A stretch of 49,467 nt of DNA. It comes from a virus. The stretch lies in the IMG/VR virus record IMGVR_UViG_3300043429_000671, positions 1 through 49,467 of that record; one strand, written 5' to 3'. The translations under genes and the position numbers were made by a program. This document shows, piece by piece, positions 7,738-17,167 of this stretch. Within the stretch, counting starts at the first letter, position 1; every line of letters starts with the position of its first letter. The notes beneath the pieces were generated by a model. It did no database searches, was not told the DNA's origin, and saw only the letters and a list, made by a program, of their open reading frames with translations.

Positions 7738-8731
7738 AACATTCTTCTAACACATACTCGAAACTATTGAAACATGGTTTCTCACCAGTGTATAGTTTAT
7801 TAACATCAATTATATCGTAACAATCAGAACAGTTGCCACTTGTGCAAAACTCAGTTCCTATATAAGGATATAATTCCCAAGATTCTCCAGTATTTCTAAA
7901 AAAGAAACTACCGCCATTATAGACTTCTAAATTTTTATTAGTGAATTGGTTTAATATAAACTCTGGAATATCATCTATATTTTTAGATAACAGCACATTC
8001 ATTTTTTCTTGCAACACTTTATACTGAATCATATAACTATAAAAATATTGTAGATCATTTTGAGAAAAATTAGCAAACTCTGAAGATGTAAAAATATGGT
8101 TTCTATAGTTATAACCAATATATATAGTATAGTTTGATAATTCGTCCCAGGAGTTGACAAATAAATCTTTACGACTGTTGCGAACTAATATAGAATTTAT
8201 TATATTCTTTATACTGTTTAATTGGTTTAGATGACTGAGATATGCATACACTTCGTTTATTTTTACATTATATGTCTTTGCATAAATTTCTAATGCAGAG
8301 CGGTTTTCTTTCAGCACCGGATATTGTTTGAATTTTTCGGGTGTATAATTTTTACATAAGAAATCACAGCGAATTAATTGTGTTGGAGAGAAGTCCGAAA
8401 CTGGAAAATTTAGATCCAACCAACTACGAACTTCTAAAAAATTTGCAACCATGTTGAATGTTTTTTGAAATACTATAAGAATTGGCTCCTCCCAAAATCC
8501 CTGGACATTGTACACAAGGTCGGAAGTGTTTTTCCAATTTGCGGACAGATTAGACACTTCTGATAGCGTCGTTAAGTCACTTGATATCGTGGATATAGTG
8601 TTAAACAGAGACTTCCATTTTAAAGAATCTTCATATAATCTATCGAAACGAATATTTAATTCATGCATATTAGCATTGAATTTATATATGCTGTTGCCTA
8701 AGAATTCGTATTGCGACAATAGTTTAATCAT
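7730..8731 (-). CDS. Virion structural protein, probable fibre or baseplate component
   Basis: 333 aa. Near the N-terminus there are LKWKSLFNTISTISS and LSANWKNTSDLVYN segments, the W-spaced Ser/Thr repeat style also found in the next upstream gene product. The C-terminal part has a Cys pair cluster (CTSGNCSDCYD). Exact family not recognised. It lies in one operon with the 1706-aa virion protein and touches the preceding gene end to start. Confidence 0.6.
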   Translation of the reverse strand: MIKLLSQYEFLGNSIYKFNANMHELNIRFDRLYEDSLKWKSLFNTISTISSDLTTLSEVSNLSANWKNTSDLVYNVQGFWEEPILIVFQKTFNMVANFLEVRSWLDLNFPVSDFSPTQLIRCDFLCKNYTPEKFKQYPVLKENRSALEIYAKTYNVKINEVYAYLSHLNQLNSIKNIINSILVRNSRKDLFVNSWDELSNYTIYIGYNYRNHIFTSSEFANFSQNDLQYFYSYMIQYKVLQEKMNVLLSKNIDDIPEFILNQFTNKNLEVYNGGSFFFRNTGESWELYPYIGTEFCTSGNCSDCYDIIDVNKLYTGEKPCFNSFEYVLEECYE

Positions 8732-9433
8732 TTAATCAAAAAGGGCAGAATCAAATAACCATGTACTGGTTTCGGGATCTATAACAAATTTCAAACCTTT
8801 GAATTTGTTGATATATTTATCAGGAACTGCTACTTCCAATGAAGAAGAACCGCAATCTATGGAACCTTTTGGATAGTACGTTCTACGACCCTTTCCTATG
8901 CAACTGATGACAAACTTAACCTTAACAGTTTTAACTCCAACAACTTTAGTTTGTGTTAAAACTCGGTTTATTTCAGTGTACAGAGGAGTGAAAACATATA
9001 ATTCTTGGCCGACAATAAAATTGGCACACTTTTCGTTCATAACAGGTAGTGTGTTGTTCAACCATACGGTTATATCGCTTATTATACTTCCGTCTTCTCC
9101 TATTTCCTCGAAAGGATATGGATAGATCAGTGATATAGGTTTAAGCCATATTGAACTTAGAGTAGATACTGTAGTATACGTATCATTCCAACAAGCACTA
9201 TTACTTTTTATTGTTGATATAGTATCGACCCATTGTGCGCTATTAGAGTGAATGAGATTATATGCCGCATTCCATTTATTGTTAGCACTGAATTCGAAAT
9301 TCCCCGTATATATATCCAAGACATTGAAATTATAGTTTATAGATGACAGCGAATCGCCTATATTCTCATAATCTTTGATAGGAAATACCAGTTGATTATC
9401 AGTTACTTTTAGAAGCTCTTTAGGATAGGACAT
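8732..9433 (-). CDS. Virion structural protein with W-spaced repeats
   Basis: 233 aa. NNKWNAAYNLIHSNSAQW, ISTIKSNSACWNDTY and STLSSIWLKP form a repeated coil-like region near residues 50-100, seen in fibre or baseplate proteins of environmental T4-like phages. The rest is beta-rich. A TGTAAATA box ends 6 nt before the ATG. Function is inferred from position after the giant virion gene. Confidence 0.6.
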   Translation of the reverse strand: MSYPKELLKVTDNQLVFPIKDYENIGDSLSSINYNFNVLDIYTGNFEFSANNKWNAAYNLIHSNSAQWVDTISTIKSNSACWNDTYTTVSTLSSIWLKPISLIYPYPFEEIGEDGSIISDITVWLNNTLPVMNEKCANFIVGQELYVFTPLYTEINRVLTQTKVVGVKTVKVKFVISCIGKGRRTYYPKGSIDCGSSSLEVAVPDKYINKFKGLKFVIDPETSTWLFDSALFD

Positions 9434-9438
9434 TATAT

Positions 9439-12400
9439 TTATTTACAAACGTCTACACTATCTTCAAAGATAGTTTCTGGTATTTCACAGCAATTTCTCT
9501 CTAAATCTTCCCATGTAAATATGTGACCAGATAGATTATTAGCTTCTGTTTGTTCCCAGGTGAGGGGGAAATAACCATTACTTTGGATATTCATATAATT
9601 CCAACATATTTCAGAATGATTTCCTCCCGTACCTTCTCGAATAATCCACCATGCACTTATAGAACTTAATGAGGTGTTTTGTATTTTAGAAGACATAAGT
9701 TCAGTCCAAGATATTGGATTCTTAAGTTGAGACGGACGCTGTGTTTTGTCAACATAGTGATATGCCCAAACCCATTGAAGATCCTCACTGTTATTAGGAT
9801 ATGTATAACCGTACTGAACATTTTGTTTTAACTCATCTAAATTATACATGATGTCCATAATTCCACGATTTATGGTGTCATAAGATATAGGCTCGTTCAG
9901 ACCTAGATAATTTATAGGTGAAATCGAAGAAACGACGGAGGATGACAGGACATAATTTATTGTCTTATCATATTCGTCCCTGTTCTGGATTATACGGCCA
10001 GTTATACTGTCATTTAAAAGATATATTTTATCGTGTATCTTTTTGAATGAATCATTATATACATAATCTGCAACAAATTCTTCGTCACCAATAAACACAT
10101 CGTTCCATTCTGGAATATGTGAAGTATCTGATATGATGGTGTGTATTTTTATTCGATCTGTTATTTTTTCTATATAGTTATCATGTACTAATAGGATATG
10201 GTCAGAACTGTAGGCTATATTTAATAGGTTCGATATTTCGTAACTACCTAATAACTGTCCATTTAAAAGATATTTAAATAAGAAATTACCGTTTGATATG
10301 TATATAATTCCTAATAAGTCGGGATTTAATGAGGCAAATTTAGAGTTTGTGATATTTATTATATGTTGTTCTGTTCCCAATTGATCTATTACAGATATAT
10401 AGTTTTCTGTGGTTATGGCTAACAGAGTATCATCAGTAGATATCGCTAATACATCAGATATATCAGGAATAGCTATGTTAGTAATCCATTGGTAGTTTAT
10501 GTCATATTTTTTTATTGTTCCGCCAGAATCCAATATGTATATATTTCCTACGGAATCGAGACAGAAATCTACAGGATTTACAAACTTTATTTTAGAGTTC
10601 TTTTCACCTGCGCCTCCCCAATAATATATGAGTTCTGTAGCAGAAAAATCATTAGTATTATAACTTACTATATAGAATATTTTATTTTTAGAATCCAATA
10701 GATATATATGGTTACTGGTTACTTTTATTTTATTTATATCTACAATAGCAGGTAGATTTTTTAGATTATCTGTACTATATAAAAGTGATAGAGTTTCTGA
10801 AATATTGTAAAAATTAATAGTTTCCCCTTTTATAGTAACTAGTAAATCATCAATAATATCCCCACAAGTCATATCAAAATATGGAGATGTGTCTGTGAGG
10901 GATTTTCCAATATGCCATTTGAAATTACCGAAAATCTTACCTAGTATTCCTCCTTTGGATGCAGGGAATACAGGATCATATATACTACATTTTGCACTTA
11001 TGTAATCAAAATTAGTTTGAAGTTTTCGGAAAGAAGAATTGATCACATCAGCATATTGCCAACTATTAGCAGGTATTAATACATCATCTAAACTATATGG
11101 ATATTCAAATACAGAGAAGTCGTTTTCGATTGCCGAATTGTACGAGTAACTCTTATTATCAACTACTATGAGGTTATCAAATTGTTTAACCAATATTTCA
11201 CCAGAGCTTAGTATACCTGTTAATATAGGAGAATATATTCCTTCATTAGTAAATGATGTTGCGAAAGAAGATGTATTTTCCACAGTGGTAGTCTCCCCGT
11301 TGTAAAAGATGAATCCTGAGAACGGCATAAACTGTAGGGAATTGCCACTGAAATTATATATATCTAAAGATTCTCCTGCACTTACTATGTTCTTAGATGT
11401 ATATAAGTCTAATATAGGACCATTAAAAGCAGTAAGAACTAATGTATTAGACACTAGGGATTGTGATTTTGTGCAGAAAGTATTATCATACCTGAATTGT
11501 GCATCACCACTTACGACAACATTAAAAATCTGATATGAATCTTCATTTAGTATAAAATCAGAATCTTTTAGCCCGAAGCGTAGAACATAATTATTAGAAA
11601 CAGTGTCGCCGACTATTTTTCTAATCTGGAATGAATCTGCACTGGATAGGATTATGTTGAAATTGAAAGATTCCAATCCGACAGTGGTCCCAATATCTGT
11701 GTATAGGGTTGGTAAACTTGAATATCTATTAATATCTACTAGCGAATTACTACTTTCTATTGTTAGTGCTGCTGCTGGATAATCTTCGAAACGAATAGGC
11801 TCCCTATAAATGGATGAATCATCAGATGATGCGGTATTATATCTAGTAATTTGATTGGTTTCTTTAAAAATATTATCAAAAGCTGAAACAGAAACTATAC
11901 CAGTTGAAGATATATTATTATAAGCAACGTCTATCTTTGTTACATTAGAATCACTTTCTTGGGTAAGATCTCCAACTGACCAACGATATTTATTAAAACC
12001 AGGAGTTGCAGAAAAATAAAAGGATTCGGTTTTACAAGCATTTAAGGCCGACATTCCGACTGATTTGGAATAATCTGTTGTCGTGTTTATGGAATATGGG
12101 AAATAATTTGTTTCAGGAAATCCTATATAGCTTATAGGATTTATAGTGGATAATGCATGTATAGATATAGTATCTGAGAAATCATAGGATCGGAAGTTCC
12201 CATAATATGGTTCAACTCCTCCTGCTGACACATTAATAACTGTTGATAGCGTAGAAATGTTCAAACTTATAGTTGCGCCTGTAAGATAATTAGTCAATCC
12301 TCCTAAAGTTCTGTAACTCCATTTTATATGCGAAGGACTTGGTATGATGAGATCAGGGTAATGGGCAGACAAGTACCAAATACCGGTAGTGTTTGTTATT

Positions 12401-14559
12401 ATATTTTCTGTGTTGCTACTTAAATATGAACTTAATCCGACCGAAGACGATGCAATAATAGTCAACAATTCTCGATCAGGGTATTGTCTCATATAGAAAA
12501 GTTTATTAGCATTTAGACTATATGCTTCATCGAATATGTTACATGTGAGATTGAACGTAATCTTATTAGGATTATCAGTTACTGGTATAGTAGAGAATAC
12601 TGGTGATATTACCGAGTAACCATCAGAAGGATATATAGTAGATTCAGATAGTAATTCATTTGATGGTGTATATATTGCTATATGTCCCTTTTTAGGAGAA
12701 GCTGATTCGTTCCATATTATACTGCAATTCTCAGGAGCACGATACAATAGACCGTTTCTGCTTACCATTGCACTTAATGTTCCGGTATTAGTAGGCTTGT
12801 TATCTAATATACTTCCCTCTATTTGTAATCTGGCAGATCCTAGCACCGCTGAAGTAGGGAACCAATATGAAGATGCAGAAAGATCAAATTCTTCAGAATA
12901 TAGCGTTATCTTAGTTTTATCAACCCCTAAATTATGTACTTGAACAGACATCTCTCCCGCAGGGTATGGAGTATTTCGTTCTAGTATAGCACCAGTTTCT
13001 ATGTTTTTAAATACTATGTTTTCAGGCGGATATGCGTCCCATCTTATTAACAGTTCCTCATCTTGTGTAGGAAATATAGTGGTGTTTATGGTTGCGGATA
13101 AATCATTAGATTCGCTAATATATGTTTCAAATACAATATTTTTGTTATTTAAAAGAAATTCAAGATCATCGACACAGTCATATATTGCACCCGTAAATGC
13201 GCTTACCTGGATACCCACTACATATCTATTTCCTAGACCATCGTTTATAAAGCGCATGGTTGCGGATGCAGGCATCCACCCATTTGCATTATATATAACA
13301 TTAGTTGCTACATCATATGCACTGAGGCTAAAATCTGCGGAACGTTCTATAAATCTTTTTTTTGCTTTAGAGGAATTAACGTTTACATTGAAGGTGTTTT
13401 GATAAAAATTATCCGTGAATATTATAGAGGAGTCTATTGATGAAATACCATAATCACCTGTATGTGTATTGGTTATTCCTGCTGATGGGTAATAACTTAT
13501 AGTGAATGCATCCCTGTTGGTCGCTAGTGACCCTCCCATATAAGAAAATCGTTGATTAAAGAAATATATAGGATCAATAGTGGATAATATATAATAGTCA
13601 GTAGATGGATTTGTTAAGGAGTATCTTCCTACAGTAAGAAGAGAAGAAGTTTCATATGTTACGGTAACTTCTTGATTTTTTGCAAAATATAAAGGAGCCG
13701 CTAAGGTTGTTTGTAACAAACCAGTATCACAATTTAAGGTTTTTACTGTAAAATAATTTGCAGGGGCTAATCCTGATGCATCAGTTATTTCCTCGGATGG
13801 AATATATGTTAGAACGTTGGTGGTATCTATGGTCGATACATTCGGAGAACCATCTTTGTACAATGTTACATTCCATACATTTTCCTCATCAGTTACTAAA
13901 TTTGATGATACCACTGGTAATGTTATGCTAAAACTAGAATCTATTATTTTTTTACCTAGTATAGTATTAAATGTTCTTGCATAGTTCTTTGTAGTTGATT
14001 GGATATAGTTTCTACGTGTTTTAGATATATATGGAGTCGAAGCACTGGAAAATGTTATTCCGAAGGGTGTTGCATTTTTTACTGCGGAGAGTGGTAATTG
14101 TTTTCTAAATTCAATAGGAGTTACGGGGTCGTCATATCCGAAATATTGGAATGGTAGTATACCCGCAGATATAGTACACTGATTGTTAGATACTTTTATT
14201 ATTATAGGGTAAGGCTGTGTAGGATATATAGTTAATCCAGACAATCCACCTAACATAGACATGTATAAATAGTTATGGTTTCTATCCGCAGTAGCCACAA
14301 TATCATTGATCCACGTCATAGGGAAGTCCGCAGGAACTGATGCAGAATTCGTAGGTTGAGATAGAACAGTAGGGGTTCCTGTATTAGAATTCCACACAAC
14401 TACAGATGTACTTGGAGAATATTTTTCATTATAGTAGTAATAATTAGCAGCCCTAAGACCTAATCGTGCATTATCTAGGCGAACATCTGGTTCATTTATA
14501 GAAATTACCAAGCGTTCTGCGGGAAATGCCACGGAAGATACTACATTATTTAAAATCAT
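9439..14559 (-). CDS. Giant virion protein with NHL-like propeller region (1706 aa)
   Basis: The longest gene in the window. The N-terminal two thirds is a Ser/Thr/Tyr-rich chain of beta-sandwich-like segments, as in long tail-fibre or baseplate proteins. Around residues 1220-1440 the text becomes propeller-like with NHL-style repeats (FVNPVDFCLDSVGNIYILD, HIYLLDSKNKIFYIV). The C-terminus is Trp-rich (ISAWWIIREGTGG, FPLTWEQTEANN) and ends in Cys residues. First gene of the late operon, with AATAAATA 4 nt before the ATG. Probably an adhesin, tail fibre or baseplate spike; the exact role is not provable from sequence alone. Confidence 0.75.
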   Translation of the reverse strand: MILNNVVSSVAFPAERLVISINEPDVRLDNARLGLRAANYYYYNEKYSPSTSVVVWNSNTGTPTVLSQPTNSASVPADFPMTWINDIVATADRNHNYLYMSMLGGLSGLTIYPTQPYPIIIKVSNNQCTISAGILPFQYFGYDDPVTPIEFRKQLPLSAVKNATPFGITFSSASTPYISKTRRNYIQSTTKNYARTFNTILGKKIIDSSFSITLPVVSSNLVTDEENVWNVTLYKDGSPNVSTIDTTNVLTYIPSEEITDASGLAPANYFTVKTLNCDTGLLQTTLAAPLYFAKNQEVTVTYETSSLLTVGRYSLTNPSTDYYILSTIDPIYFFNQRFSYMGGSLATNRDAFTISYYPSAGITNTHTGDYGISSIDSSIIFTDNFYQNTFNVNVNSSKAKKRFIERSADFSLSAYDVATNVIYNANGWMPASATMRFINDGLGNRYVVGIQVSAFTGAIYDCVDDLEFLLNNKNIVFETYISESNDLSATINTTIFPTQDEELLIRWDAYPPENIVFKNIETGAILERNTPYPAGEMSVQVHNLGVDKTKITLYSEEFDLSASSYWFPTSAVLGSARLQIEGSILDNKPTNTGTLSAMVSRNGLLYRAPENCSIIWNESASPKKGHIAIYTPSNELLSESTIYPSDGYSVISPVFSTIPVTDNPNKITFNLTCNIFDEAYSLNANKLFYMRQYPDRELLTIIASSSVGLSSYLSSNTENIITNTTGIWYLSAHYPDLIIPSPSHIKWSYRTLGGLTNYLTGATISLNISTLSTVINVSAGGVEPYYGNFRSYDFSDTISIHALSTINPISYIGFPETNYFPYSINTTTDYSKSVGMSALNACKTESFYFSATPGFNKYRWSVGDLTQESDSNVTKIDVAYNNISSTGIVSVSAFDNIFKETNQITRYNTASSDDSSIYREPIRFEDYPAAALTIESSNSLVDINRYSSLPTLYTDIGTTVGLESFNFNIILSSADSFQIRKIVGDTVSNNYVLRFGLKDSDFILNEDSYQIFNVVVSGDAQFRYDNTFCTKSQSLVSNTLVLTAFNGPILDLYTSKNIVSAGESLDIYNFSGNSLQFMPFSGFIFYNGETTTVENTSSFATSFTNEGIYSPILTGILSSGEILVKQFDNLIVVDNKSYSYNSAIENDFSVFEYPYSLDDVLIPANSWQYADVINSSFRKLQTNFDYISAKCSIYDPVFPASKGGILGKIFGNFKWHIGKSLTDTSPYFDMTCGDIIDDLLVTIKGETINFYNISETLSLLYSTDNLKNLPAIVDINKIKVTSNHIYLLDSKNKIFYIVSYNTNDFSATELIYYWGGAGEKNSKIKFVNPVDFCLDSVGNIYILDSGGTIKKYDINYQWITNIAIPDISDVLAISTDDTLLAITTENYISVIDQLGTEQHIINITNSKFASLNPDLLGIIYISNGNFLFKYLLNGQLLGSYEISNLLNIAYSSDHILLVHDNYIEKITDRIKIHTIISDTSHIPEWNDVFIGDEEFVADYVYNDSFKKIHDKIYLLNDSITGRIIQNRDEYDKTINYVLSSSVVSSISPINYLGLNEPISYDTINRGIMDIMYNLDELKQNVQYGYTYPNNSEDLQWVWAYHYVDKTQRPSQLKNPISWTELMSSKIQNTSLSSISAWWIIREGTGGNHSEICWNYMNIQSNGYFPLTWEQTEANNLSGHIFTWEDLERNCCEIPETIFEDSVDVCK
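9440..9447 (-). promoter_or_regulatory. T4-type late promoter box
   Basis: TGTAAATA on the minus strand, 6 nt before the ATG at 9433. Confidence 0.5.
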
Positions 14560-14563
14560 TGTG

Positions 14564-14571
14564 TATTTATT
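14564..14571 (-). promoter_or_regulatory. T4-type late promoter box
   Basis: AATAAATA on the minus strand, 4 nt before the ATG of the 1706-aa virion gene. A longer TAAATAAATA run allows a second register. Confidence 0.6.
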
Positions 14572-14573
14572 TA

Positions 14574-14602
14574 TTGAATAGTAGTAGTCGTTCTATTATA
14601 AT
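14574..14602 (+). promoter_or_regulatory. Sigma-70-type promoter
   Basis: TTGAAT at 14574-14579, a 17-nt spacer, then TATAAT at 14597-14602. The -10 box ends 5 nt before the ATG of the small membrane protein, predicting a transcript that starts at or next to the AUG. Confidence 0.65.
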
Positions 14603-14607
14603 ATGAT

Positions 14608-14823
14608 ATGATATGTATCCTTCTGTATATAGTATATTCTCTTATTGGTTTTCATTTCTTACGAGATTATACCAAGAAATGTTACCAAATGAATAGATTA
14701 CCATTTGATGGATCTATTTGGAAATTTTACATAGTATCACTTATTTGCGGAGGAATAAGCATAATAATTATATTGATTTCAACAATTTGGGCTTTTTTTG
14801 AAGCTTTTTCAAAAAAAGATTGA
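14608..14823 (+). CDS. Small two-helix membrane protein
   Basis: 71 aa with hydrophobic helices at about 2-17 (ICILLYIVYSLIGFHF) and 44-66 (VSLICGGISIIIILISTIW), a basic linker between. It has a strong sigma-70-like promoter directly before the ATG, so it is probably an early gene. Function unknown. Followed directly by two tRNA genes. Confidence 0.65.
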   Translation: MICILLYIVYSLIGFHFLRDYTKKCYQMNRLPFDGSIWKFYIVSLICGGISIIIILISTIWAFFEAFSKKD

Positions 14824-14854
14824 CATCATATGATAAGTAGTGTAATATAAGATA

Positions 14855-14930
14855 TTCAGTCAAGTGGTCTAGTGACCATTCAAGCCTCATAAGTTTGAGA
14901 GTGGCGGCGCAAATCCCCAGACTGGAACCA
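14855..14930 (+). tRNA. tRNA with CAT anticodon (Met or Ile2)
   Basis: Acceptor stem TTCAGTC/GACTGGA, discriminator A and encoded CCA. Anticodon stem CAAGC/GTTTG with loop CTCATAA. The T stem is imperfect and its loop reads CGCAAAT instead of TTCRANT. Because the phage encodes a TilS, one of the two CAT tRNAs is likely Ile2, read as AUA after lysidine modification. Confidence 0.8.
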
Positions 14931-14935
14931 TTATT

Positions 14936-15010
14936 GCCTCTTGGTCGGTTTGGCATCGAGAATCTTTCATAAGGATTTTAAACGGAGTTCGAAACTCCGA
15001 CGAGGCACCA
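14936..15010 (+). tRNA. tRNA with CAT anticodon (Met or Ile2), second copy
   Basis: Acceptor GCCTCTT/ACGAGGC with one mismatch, discriminator A, CCA encoded. Anticodon stem AATCT/GGATT, loop TTCATAA; T arm CGGAG-TTCGAAA-CTCCG is perfect. Five nucleotides separate it from the first CAT tRNA. Sequence is unlike the first copy, so the two probably carry different amino acids. Confidence 0.85.
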
Positions 15011-15011
15011 A

Positions 15012-15569
15012 TTATTTAATACTGTGACGAATAGCCTTTGTATTTTGAATATGATTGTTCATAAGTGCAGCTATACTTCGAAACAGAGAACCTGATTGTC
15101 CACTATCCCCTTTTTCAGATAAAATAACAGTCAATTCACGAAATGAATTGTATAGATTGGATAATGCGGCAGGTATAGTAGAAGGATTTTTACCCTGGTA
15201 TTTGTTATTAAAATTTTCCCTTATAAAAGTGTTTATCATTCCAGTTACTCTCATAATTGTTGATAAATCCCTGTTGATAGGATTATTACCAATTTCATCT
15301 CTAAAATTCTTCAAAGAGTTATAGGCGACATACACTGCATCATTAGAAGTTTCCTTTGATAAAGGTGTATAATCTTTTTTTATTTTTGGTCCACTATCCT
15401 TTTGTATTTTTACCTTTTCGCCAAAATCTGGAGAGTAATTCAATTTATTTTTAGTTTTTTCTACTGGCGAATTTATATGCCCAATTTTAGATTGGGATAT
15501 ATAACCCTGTTCTTGAACTAACTGCCAGCCTTTATGTGCATTATAGACGTATTCTTCTTTGTGTTGCAT
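15012..15569 (-). CDS. Hypothetical late phage protein
   Basis: 185 aa, Lys/Ser/Asn-rich first half and a helical second half (NLYNSFRELTVILSEK, SLFRSIAALMNNHI). No family recognised. AATAAATA ends exactly 5 nt before the ATG, so it is expressed late and may be a virion or assembly protein although it lies among tRNAs. Confidence 0.65.
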   Translation of the reverse strand: MQHKEEYVYNAHKGWQLVQEQGYISQSKIGHINSPVEKTKNKLNYSPDFGEKVKIQKDSGPKIKKDYTPLSKETSNDAVYVAYNSLKNFRDEIGNNPINRDLSTIMRVTGMINTFIRENFNNKYQGKNPSTIPAALSNLYNSFRELTVILSEKGDSGQSGSLFRSIAALMNNHIQNTKAIRHSIK

Positions 15570-15574
15570 GATTA

Positions 15575-15582
15575 TATTTATT
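15575..15582 (-). promoter_or_regulatory. T4-type late promoter box
   Basis: AATAAATA on the minus strand, 5 nt before the ATG at 15569. Confidence 0.6.
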
Positions 15583-15662
15583 GAAATAAGTAATTCTTAC
15601 TGTATGTTATGGAGTTTCTTTAAAAATATCGGATATGACCGGAAAACTAAGAAATATATAAA

Positions 15663-15956
15663 ATGACAAATCAATTTAAATTTAATTGGAAGAACGAACT
15701 TGATGGTAAATGTTCATACCTTAGAATAGGAAAGATGGGATATTTCCGAATCACGAACAATGAAGACGAAGAACGTCGATTTTTCAATGCAACGTTCTAT
15801 AATTCATATGGAAATGAAGATGAACGATTTTCTTGTGGTGGATCAACTTTGGAAAAGTCGAAGATCGAGGCTGAAATTGTAATATTAGAAGATATGTTTG
15901 AAGGACTTTTTAAAACATATGAAGAATCTTCTTGCAATCAAAACAAAATGTGTTAA
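15663..15956 (+). CDS. Hypothetical protein
   Basis: 97 aa, charged and single-domain: NQFKFNWKNELDGKCSYLRIGKMGYFRI, then an acidic helix (KIEAEIVILEDMFEGLFKTYEE). No family recognised. It precedes the structured RNA region. Confidence 0.6.
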   Translation: MTNQFKFNWKNELDGKCSYLRIGKMGYFRITNNEDEERRFFNATFYNSYGNEDERFSCGGSTLEKSKIEAEIVILEDMFEGLFKTYEESSCNQNKMC

Positions 15957-15974
15957 AATAGAGTAAGTAAAATA

Positions 15975-16455
15975 ACAGATATGAAATCTCATACGAAACA
16001 ATTTAATATTAGCTCCGAGCCGAAAACGGCAGGGAGTGTTTCGTTTAGTCCCAAATGGGAACGAAATACAAAGATTTCATAACTCTAATTGAGGGAAACC
16101 CGTTAGAGTGTTCTAACAGGGTTTTCAACGTTTTCCGAAAAAAGATAAACATAGCGAGCGATACAAGCATAGATCGAGGACGACAATTAAAAGTGTGGTG
16201 GCAAGATTTAAGCGTGACTAAGGACCACGTATAGAGTTACCAAACTTAATCAAGTTCTCATAGATCGCAGTTTCGGGAATCCGAATAATCTCTATGTAAA
16301 AACACTGCACCACGCTGTTGAAGTTGGATGGATAACGCGAAGCCTGAAAAGTTTCGAAGACTGGATCGTTACCAGTAACAGCGGCCAGATAATTTAAGAA
16401 TTTTGGAAAGTATAAATGAGCCGATCAATCCCGGTAGCTAACCACTAAAACAAAG
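15975..16455 (+). ncRNA. Candidate large structured RNA, about 480 nt
   Basis: No open frame of note. Dense nested pairings are visible: TATGAAATCT near 15982 with AGATTTCATA near 16072, enclosing ACGAAAC/GTTTCGT and CTCC..GCCG-AAAA-CGGC..GGAG; then TTGAGGGAAACCC with GGGTTTTCAA around a GTTAGA/TCTAAC hairpin (16090-16130); then CGTG/CACG near 16211-16230, GCTGTT/AACAGC near 16313-16382 and ACTGG/CCAGT near 16360. Size, complexity and position in a phage tRNA array recall the GOLLD and ROOL ornate RNAs, but no consensus match can be claimed. Strand is assumed from the flanking tRNA direction. Confidence 0.5.
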
Positions 16456-16464
16456 TGTTGTACG

Positions 16465-17022
16465 CTAATTGGGAAGCGGCGAGATAATAGTGTATCCGAA
16501 GTTTGTTAGTACCTTTTTACATAGTTCGATGTATTCGTCTACAGTAAGTGCCGCTTTTGATTGGTTTGCATCTTTAGTACATAATCCCATATTGTTGATA
16601 GTATTATCTCCGCCCCTAGATACTGGCACTTTATGGTCAAGAGAAATTGTATTCAAGTTTTCTAAATCCAAAATATCACCCGTCAAATAACAACGAGGAT
16701 TTTCCTCTAAGAGAGCCATAACGTCTCTCCAGTTAAATTTTAATTTTTCTGAATCAAACGGTAATCGTTTTCCTTTATATGTGTTGTCTCGTAATTGAAA
16801 GTGTTCACATTTGACTCTAAGACGGCGTTTTTCTTTTTTGAAGCTTTCTGTCTTTTTTATTAAAGGATTCTTTTCCTTATTCATCTTAATTCTTTCGATA
16901 GCATTTTTTCGATAGACATCATTGCAATAGTATGATACAGTAGATTTGCTACAATTTAAAATATCACAAATTTCTTTATATGTGAGTCCTTCTGAGCGTA
17001 ATTTGAGTATTTGTTCTTTCAT
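16465..17022 (-). CDS. HNH endonuclease with N-terminal helix-turn-helix
   Basis: 185 aa from the ATG at 17022, which lies 5 nt after an AATAAGTA box; the in-frame ATG at 17058 would sit upstream of the box. Residues 1-35 (QILKLRSEGLTYKEICDILN.SKSTVSYY) form an HTH. The C-terminal half has the HNH core: CYLTGDILD, ISLDHKVPVSRGG, then NNMGLCTKDANQSK. It lies between the candidate ncRNA and tRNA-Asn in reverse orientation, as a mobile, self-serving nuclease gene would. Confidence 0.85.
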   Translation of the reverse strand: MKEQILKLRSEGLTYKEICDILNCSKSTVSYYCNDVYRKNAIERIKMNKEKNPLIKKTESFKKEKRRLRVKCEHFQLRDNTYKGKRLPFDSEKLKFNWRDVMALLEENPRCYLTGDILDLENLNTISLDHKVPVSRGGDNTINNMGLCTKDANQSKAALTVDEYIELCKKVLTNFGYTIISPLPN

Positions 17023-17027
17023 AACAA

Positions 17028-17035
17028 TACTTATT
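17028..17035 (-). promoter_or_regulatory. Late promoter box, AATAAGTA variant
   Basis: Ends 5 nt before the ATG of the HNH gene at 17022. Confidence 0.5.
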
Positions 17036-17079
17036 AGCGTTCGATTATATATCAACATATTCGAACAAAAAAATAAAAA

Positions 17080-17157
17080 TCCTATCGGGCTGGCTTGGTG
17101 TTAAGCGCGAGACTGTTAATCTCGATAAGCGTGGATCGTAACCACGGGTAGGAGCCA
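17080..17157 (+). tRNA. tRNA-Asn(GTT)
   Basis: Acceptor TCCTATC/GGTAGGA with one G-T pair, discriminator G, CCA encoded. Anticodon stem CGAGA/TCTCG, loop CTGTTAA. T arm CGTGG-ATCGTAA-CCACG. Confidence 0.92.
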
Positions 17158-17167
17158 ATTATAAAAA

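Noticed and set aside
13001-13402. 133-aa plus-strand ORF inside the giant virion gene
   Set aside because: Antisense shadow of a gene with strong codon structure; no promoter or start signal.
15975-16455. Group I intron, tmRNA or RNase P RNA
   Set aside because: An AATTGAGGGAAA segment recalls the group I P element, but no convincing P7 pair or flanking split gene was found; there is no tRNA-Ala-like end for tmRNA and no RNase P core sequence.
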